64,000 nt of DNA from Candidatus Omnitrophota bacterium (GTDB lineage: Bacteria > Omnitrophota > Gorgyraeia > Tantalellales > Tantalellaceae): assembly GCA_014728045.1 (NCBI GenBank), contig WJMH01000017.1, positions 47,674-111,673 on the forward strand, in the 5' to 3' direction. The notes below the pieces were generated by a model. The model was given only the letters and a program-made list of their open reading frames with translations, had not been told where the DNA came from and ran no database searches. Numbering within the stretch: position 1 is the first letter of the stretch; each line of letters opens with the position of its first letter. Shown here in pieces: positions 49,601 through 58,600 of this stretch. The position numbers and the translations under genes are program-made.

Positions 49601-52600
49601 AGTGCCCCGGCTCTATATCTGGAACCAGGAAGGCGTGACCGAAAACGAGAGATATATATCTTTACCCCTGCAACGGAAAAAAGGCATAATCAGCGGCAGG
49701 TTCAGCATTAAAAAGCAGGCGCGCGACCTTAAAGGGCCCCAGGCCGGACCGACGGATCCGGTAATAGAGGAGCTTATCCGCAACGGCAGGATGGTGGAAC
49801 TCTTCGAAAGGGACGGTGAACTGGTCGCATACAGACTGAGGTGGCAGGCGGGTTACACCCCGGCCAGACTTCACGAGGATCTATACAGCGACGAGATAGA
49901 CGCGGATGATCTGTTCACCGAACAGCAGCAGCAGAACATCCTCAGGTGGATACGCCACAACGGCCTGCCGGACGGCCGGGGCAGGGTCCACTTCCGTATA
50001 GCTCTCGACAATGTCGCGCTGGGATGGCGTGACGACGCGGAGCATTCAAATATAACCCACGCCGGCTGGCGTGACGGGTGCATATACATAGGGGAAAGAC
50101 TGCTCGCTTCACTGTTCGACCGGACGGATGATCCCCTCAGGAAAGAGCTTCTGGACGAAGATGAATATATTCATTTACTGGATGCCTCTTTCGACCATCG
50201 CCGGGAAAAGGAGAACTACCGTAAAAGACTGGATGAGGTTTCCGAGCGTATACAGCAGATCTTGAGCCAGCCTCCCGAAAAATACGGTCTTTCATTATGC
50301 TCTTCCGACAAAGAGGCCAGGATGAGTTATTACGGCAGGGACCGCAATTATCCCGATTCGGTATACTGGGGCAAATTCTCGCCGGATGATATACGGTATA
50401 TCGCGACGGACATGAAACCGGTGAGGATATCGGCGGGTATCTACGTAAAGGACCATCTCAGGGTAGAACCGGAAAAGATGAAGATGAAGGTCTGGATGGG
50501 GCCCGCGGACAACACGAACCGCTGGAGTGAAGCGAACCTGAGCCTTGTCCATATCAACAGGCTCGGTATGGGTAAAGAATACATGTTCGCCGGGACGCTG
50601 CCTGCGTATTTTGCCGGGGACTTCACCTTCAAGTATTCGCTTGATGGGGGGCTGACCTGGAAATGGGCCAACTACGGAGAAAATGATAACCGCAGCATAA
50701 ACCGAAAGGTTCCCGAAAGGGAATACAGCGAACCACTGGGATACAGGGTCGACGGAACGAAGGCCACTGCGGATTATAAAAAATACAGGACGATAGAGCT
50801 GTACAAGGGAGATATCAATCTCAGGGCCCTGGTGGATAACGCTACCAGTGCGGAAAAGTTCTTCTGGGGCAAGGGTGTGCATGATCCACGCACTGGATAC
50901 TCATATTACAGGACGAATTTCGGTCTGCTGGAATTCCGTTCGTGCAGTGATTCAAAGATCATACATATGGCGGATATAAGCTCATCCCGCGGCGAGGTGG
51001 AAGGCCAGATCCTTATCTATTATGATGATAAGTCTAATGAAATAGTCGTCACCGTCAACGGAACGGCTGATATGGACGGTATTTCAGGCAGTATGGCCCC
51101 TGAGAAAAACGGTAAATGGAACAAGACCACCATAAAGATCCCGTTGGACAGGACCGGCCGGGCGAGATCCGTGATACATAAGCCCACGGCAATGGGAATT
51201 TCCAGGGCAGGCCTTTCCATACTTCTGAAACACGCGAAGATCGAGGAGAAGTTCCCGGAACTATTCGGGTTGATAGAACAGGAGCTGGTCCTTTACCACG
51301 TGGATGACCATATGATGTTAAAGCACATGTACGGAAGCGGTATGATGGCCGTTGAGGCGATCAACACCGTTCTTGACGATCCGGAAAAACTGTCGCTCCT
51401 GCACATAAGTTACATAGAGGACATGGTGAAGTTCACCAATTCACGCATTCTCTGCCATCTGGCACTGAGCTGTCTCAGGAAACTTGTCCATAAAGGTCTT
51501 TATGACAGGGAAGAGTACCAGAAGTACGAAAGTTTCGCTTTTGAAAGGGACGTGCTGGAGGGAATGGCCGCCACGGAAAGGATAATAAGGCAGGACAGGG
51601 ATTTCCTGAAGGAACTGGGGATCGACAGGAGTAATGTAGAAAATGTTCTCATAAGATGGTTCATTGACGGTCCCAACAAATCCATATACCGCGTTACGTT
51701 CAATATGTCCACGGGAGGATCCAGGGTCTTCGCCATAGAGGTGAAATATCCCCTGGGTATGGCGTCCGGGCACAGCATGCCCCAGCTTGAGAACGCGCTT
51801 CGCCTGTGGAAAAAGGCAAGCACTATTGCTGCCGACCACGTTCCGCGTATTTTCGCTGTAAGGCGCATGGACGATTACAGGCCGAAGATACTTACTTCTC
51901 CGGTGAACGGCCTCAATATGTACAGGGAGGGGGAATTCGGCGTGGATGTGCCGGGCATCTCCCCATCGAGGATCGTGTATGACGACATGCTTGTCATCGC
52001 GAGGGAATTCGTCGAGGGATACCAGCTTCCGGATTACCACGCATATGCGACAGCTTCCGAAACCGAGCGCAGGGCCGCCGAAGTCGCCGGCATCAAGGCG
52101 CTTTTAAGGTTGTGGAAAGAGGGACAGGACAGCTCCACGGCAAGGGGGCCGTTCCTCATCAAACCCGATCCCAGGAATGTGCTGGTATACAAGATAGGAG
52201 AGACCTATCACGGTGTCGTTGCCGAGATGGACGGTCTCAGGGAAGGATTTACCATCAGGGAAGTATTGCGTGCATTGCAGTCATGCGGATACGCGCGGGA
52301 AGACGTCATGAATGCCGCGAAAGAAGTATTGTCCGAGGAGGAAAATTCCACCGTTCAGGCCAATTACGGTAAATATACCGCACCTGCCGGGGACAATACC
52401 TTCTTTGTCTCTGACAAGATCTCGGAAATTCACGCGGTACACACCGGGCAGATGGAACAGGAACAGATGCAGAAGATCGCGTCGGATATAACCGCCAGTT
52501 CCTATGATATCGATCCGGCGGATCTTACGGAGTCTTTTGTGAAGGTAAGAGGCGCCCTGAGGTATCTTTCAGAGAAGATCAACAGAAATACCACTCTGCC

Positions 52601-55600
52601 GGAAGACCTGCGCCAGAAGCTCAGCTGGAAGATAGACATATTCACGCGGAAGAACTTCTGGCAGAACATAAATTATTATCCGGTACGTGCCGCTTGCGGA
52701 GGCGTTTTCCAGATGCTTCACGGATTCGTCAGAGAAGGCAAGGTTTATCTTGTAGAGGGATTCATTGACGATATAGAGCTCTCCGGGGAGGAGACCATAG
52801 CCAGCGTTATCCTTTATCAGGTGCTTTCAGAGCTGCGCAGCGAGGAGAAAACGGATAAAGCCGCGCCCGTCATGGATTACTGGGACGTTATAGGCGGTGT
52901 AGAAGGTGTTCAGGAGCTTATCCTCGGGGACAGGGAAACTTTCAGGGAGGCCCTTGAAAAATACGCCCGGAAGCAGCATATCAGGATAACCATGGAAGAT
53001 GAGGTCCTCGGAAGGGATCTGGTCGATTACCAGAGGCTCGATGACGAGAGACAGGCCAGGAAGAACGCAGAGGATTTCCTTGAGGGGATCTTCAAGATCA
53101 TGCAAGAGGAGAAGCCTGCTATTACTGACAGGGCCACTTTTACCGAATATCTCAGCAGGCGTTTCGGCGTCAGGAAATTCATAATCGGCGGAGGTAAGGG
53201 AACGCGTTTTTCACCGGACGGTATAATGATCAAGCAGATCTTCAAGCCGGACAATTACAACACGAACATAAAACAGTCCAGGATATCCGCGGCCTTCGGC
53301 AGGCTCGAGGACGTGGTCGTTGTTGACGCCATTACGGTGTTCAATCTTCTTCACAAGGACAGAAAGATCCCCGATCCGCTTAAGCTTACGATCTTCTTCA
53401 GCGTAAGGGAAGAGTTATTCGGCCTGATGGAGGAAAACTATCTCACCGAGCAGGAGTGCAAGGGGATATTGGAAAAGGTCAAATGGGTGATAGACAATGA
53501 GCTGGTCTACACCCGCAGGTCGGACCGTCTTCGCGACCTTGGTTCGGCAATGCGTTCTGTATCTCAGGCTGTTTCGGAGATCGTCGAAGACCAGAACAAA
53601 ATGGACCAGTTCATTTCCGATAAGATCGCATATGCTGTTTTCAAGGTGATGATGGGCTCCGCCAGGGACCTTGTAGACGAGAGGAAAAAAGAAGAACTTT
53701 TCGGCAGGAACTGTATAGTCGTCATGGACTCCGGTGACGGCCATGGGAGCGCCTATGTGGAGGCCATGTCGGAATTAAAGGTTACGGGAAAACTCGATGA
53801 TGCGAAGTATTCGGTCATCGTCCACGCCGATTCGCCGGGCTGGGGTCTGGACGATTACCCGAATTACGTCTTCATATCCTATCTTAAGACCGTGGGATCG
53901 GTCTCATCGCAGACGATAGAGCCGCCAAAGGTGACCATAGCCGCGAAGAACCCGCGGGATAAACGCGCACAGGGACGCGCGAGTATTTCAGTTTACTCGG
54001 CTAACGGCATGGGGATGGTGCCGGTTGGTATAACCGAATGGAACGAGATGAGCCCCGTTGAGAAGAGAGAGTTCCGGGAAAAAGCGCGTGCGCAGGACCC
54101 CCTGTACCTTACCAACGCCAACATCCTTATATGTGACACACAGTGGTCTTATGACAGGTCGGATGTCCTTCGTGAGGATTACCGTCATGAACTGGGCAGC
54201 ATGGGAAGGAAAAAGCGCAGGCCTGTTGAGATCTGGAGCAGCGATCTTCTGAACATCGCCGCCAGAGAATACAAGAAAAACCTCGAGAAGGACAGCAGTT
54301 CCCCTCCTCTGACGCGTCTTGTGTTTATCGCGGAAGAGGCTCCCAATGCCAACAAGACCCTCAAAAGGGCCTTGGAATACAGGGACGCTTTGAGGGAGAA
54401 CATCCTGAACAAGCTCAGGAAGATGAACGTGGACGTGGATAGGGGCACGACTGTGGCCATCTCCAGCAAGGACGTGGGGCCGGACTTCGATCTGGACCGC
54501 ATTATCGAGAATATATTCGGCGATAATCTTAAGGGTCCGGCATCCTTCGGAAATATAAAGCTCAGGGGCTCGGTACACCTTGAGGATACCGTTACCATCG
54601 GTAAAGGCGCCGTCCTGGACGGCAGGAAAAGGGACGTTTCGCTTACCGGTTCCTGTGTCGTTGAAAGGGGAGTGGACCTTCACGGTGTCGTGGCAGAGGA
54701 AAGGCATTTCACAGAAAGCGTGGTAACGCCCGACAATAAGTTCTATATTACCGGTAGTAGATTCACCGAAAGCACCGTGGAAGCGGTAAGAGTGGATGAG
54801 GTGGATTTCAGGGACCTGGGCCTCGTTGTCGATGACAGTACAAGGATATGGCTGGTTAAGCGTGACAGGTCGGCTGCGGATGATACCGTTCTTAAGAGGA
54901 TATTCGGAAGTGATCGAAAGGACGGGACGCGGGTCACCGACCAGATATTCCTTTACGGTGACATTATCCTGGATGATTCGGCGAGGGTCGAGAACGGTAC
55001 CATGCTGGACGGACGAGTGGATGAAGTGATCCTTCTGGGGAACACCCACGTGCATAAAGGGGTCAACCTCAAGAGCGTTAAGGCGAATGATACGGTCTTC
55101 GCCGGATGGCAGGACCTCGACATCTTTCATTACAGGCAGCCCACGCATGACGGGAACGTACTTTTGTGCAACTCGGAGTTCGATAATTCATTTGTGGAAA
55201 TAAGGGCCGAAGTGCGCGATTCGGTGGTCCGTAATTCGTACGTTGCCGGAGGAGCCATTATCCACAGGTCGGACATGGTGGACGAGATGCTCGTTGACGG
55301 TGAGCAAATGATAGACAGAAGGCTCCTCCAGAAGGATGACACGCTGTCGATGGTCGTTACCCCCTCAGAAGAGGGAAAAATAAGCTATATGCCGGGCGCC
55401 TTCGTCCTGGGAGAGCTTAAGGATGAGGACATAGAGGAGATCAGGCGCTACCAGGTAAAATCGGCGGAGAAACTTTACCGGAGATTCATCTCCGACCCGC
55501 TTCTTCTCGAGCGAATGGTCCAGGAAACAGAACTATTTGTATACAGCAGCGTTACGCTGCGATTCAGCATACAGCAGATAAGGCAGTACATAATAGCCAA

Positions 55601-58600
55601 GATAAGGGAGAACTGTAACGGTGAACCGGACCTTGGAAAGTATCGTTCTCTCATAGCGGGAACAAGGTCTTACGCTAAAAGGATGATGGAACGTGCGCGA
55701 GAAATAGACCTTACCGACCAGAAGAGCGCGAAAGCGTTCTTCAGGGAGCTTGCTGTTCTGGCCACGCGTTTCAATTTCGTTGATTTTTCCCTGGATCCGA
55801 AACTCTTCGATGTGGACCGGCTGATAGAAAGCGCGCAGCAAGAGAAAAAAGACACCTTCAGTGCACATCTGGATGAATTGACCGAGAAAAAGCTAGCGAT
55901 CGACGGTTGCAGCGATTTTGAAGATCTCGTTTTCAGAGGCAAAAAAGGCACTTTTCTTTTCTTTACCGATAACATCGGTGAGACTGAGCTGGATGCAGTG
56001 CTATGGGAATTCCTCGTACGAATGGGCCATAAGGTCGTAATAGCGGCCAAGGACGGGTTCTCATACTCAGACATAGACATCAAAGGCGTGCAGGAGATAA
56101 TCGATTCGTACTCTTCGCTTAAAAAACACGCCGAAGATGGAAAGATCAGACTCATAAACAGCGGTTCGATGACAGAAGGGGTTCTGCCCCATAAGTTCAG
56201 CAAAGACGTATTGGACACTTTTTACGATTCTGCCCTTAAAGCTATCATCGCCAAAGGGCAGGCCAATCTGTTCACGCTTTCCGCGCGTAACAAGATCAGC
56301 GTACCGGTAGTGGTCATGGTCCTGGCCAAGTCCATGACGGCAAAAAAGGTGACCGGAATAGATGTTAACGTAAGCCCCGACGGCACGAAAAGTTTTTATC
56401 CCATATTGGCGGTGGTGCCCGAAGGAGTGAACGTCACCAATTACGTGGGTAAAGGGCGTTTCGGCGGGAAGCTGACCAGGTTCGGGAAAGCCCCGGAATA
56501 TAAAGACGAACTCGACACGGGCGGACACGCTTTTACCGCCAGGGCGGGCATGACGTGGGCGGGCTATTTCTTCAAGGCCGCCCTTGTGCAGCTATTTACT
56601 TTCACTGCTATTGCCATCGCGGCGTATAAATACGCGCCGACGTTTTCGTGGAACCTCATGGCCTTGGGCACGCTGATAAATCTGGTGCTTCTTGCCTCAT
56701 CTTACGAGTTCTTTATGCTGGGCCGGGAAACATACGGGGCCATAGTCAGATATATTTTCGAGGGCAGAGCTTCAGAGGATGTGCTTGAAGAGGACAATGT
56801 TTCCAAGAAGCAGGCCATGGATATTAAGATCGCCGAACGCGGGGCCAACAACATCATACACTACCATCCTGCTTTCAGATACCTGTCCGAGTACGGGCAG
56901 GAGCTGGTCAACATACATGAATCCTTTAAGGACCACAGGCTCGGGATGTTGGCGCTCATTCCTCTTCTGGGAAGGATAGTCCGTCTCAAACTGGCAGAAG
57001 ATGACCCCAAAGCCATGATGATACATTCCGATTATTCCAATATGCAGGCGATACTTGAAGAACAGCTTAGGGCGAACGTGGAGACCGAGTTCCTGAAAAA
57101 AGCTTATATTGAGGGGGCCGAAGAGGTGCCTGTAGAGAATTCCAGGCTCGTAAAGGTTTCGGACCGTTCCGCGGACCCCGATATTATACGACAGCAGGAG
57201 CTGCTGGCGCATGAGAGGCTAATTAATCGAATATGTACTTTCTGTGAGATACCGGTATTGTCCTCCGAAGCCCCAAGGTCCAAAACCGCAGAATGGGCAT
57301 TCTCGGTCGATCCTTCACCGGTATTCAGCTCGCAGATGATAGCGATCCGTTCCAGGCACGTGAGCCAGGATACGACCGGTTATGAAATATACTATGACAT
57401 ATTTCAGATGCTCAAGAACCTCAGAGGGTATCAGGTAAGCTGGCCCAGCAGTCTCGGCACCAGTTATCCCGAACACCTTCATGTACATATGTTCAAAAGG
57501 AGCGATCCGGCTCCTGTTGAGGAGTATGAGACCCTTCCCATATGCAGGGACAGGAAGGGCGAAGGTGTCGTGCATCTGGTGAAAGATTACCCGGACAGGG
57601 ACCACGCCATAGCCGCTTTCATGGTTTCCGGAAGTACCAGGAACGCGGGTATTTTCGCCAAAAGATGCGCAGACCTGGAGGCCGTTATCAGGAACGCCGG
57701 CTATGAAGTGGACAAGTTCATAAGCAAGGAGAAGAACGGTCTTATCAGGGTGTTCTTTTACCCGAGGACGGCCTCTAACCGTATCCCCGAGTCTAAAGAA
57801 AGATATGGAAAGCTGACCGGTCCGCTCCAGATGAGCGGGATATGGGTTCTCCTCGATAAAGAGGAGCGAGACAGGTTCGGACTTGAGAAAGCACATGAGG
57901 TACTTTCAAAAACCACCCTGAGCTTTTACGGGGACGTACTGCAGTCGATCGTAGGTCAGGTGCAGAGACATTTTTATGAATCGGAGGGCATAGGTCTTCT
58001 TCCTTCGAGCATGGATCTGATGGTGACATACGCATGCAACCTGAACTGCCCCGTATGCTGGGGTTCTTATATGCCCAGACACAGGATATTCGCTCCGGAT
58101 GATGAGAGAATTGAACGGGTGGATTTCCGGCAGGGAGTGGTCCACTACCGTGGAAAAGATGGAGAGACGGTTGAAAAATTAGAGGATAACGGCGGTCTCG
58201 CGCGCGAAGTGAATATCATAAAACGGAAGCTAAGCATATATTTCGCTTCACAAGACATAACAACCGGGATCTCGAAACTCAAGTTCTTTGACCTTAGTGA
58301 CGACGGTACGATGCTGAAAAAGCTTACCGTGGTTTTCGAGGACGGCACCAGCAGAAGCATTGAACCTGAGAGTGATGAGTACGCCAAAATGACGCTTGAA
58401 GTCCAGAAAAGAATGATAGACGTCATGTACGAGAACGGTATGAGGCGTATGGTGTTCACCGGAGGGGAACCAATGCTTGAAAAGCATCTCAGGGATCTTC
58501 TGGTCTACGCCAAACAGAAGGGCATAACTACATGGCTTTTCACCAACGGCATGTTCATGGACGAGACCAGGGCGGATCGGATCATGCCGCATGTGGACAT

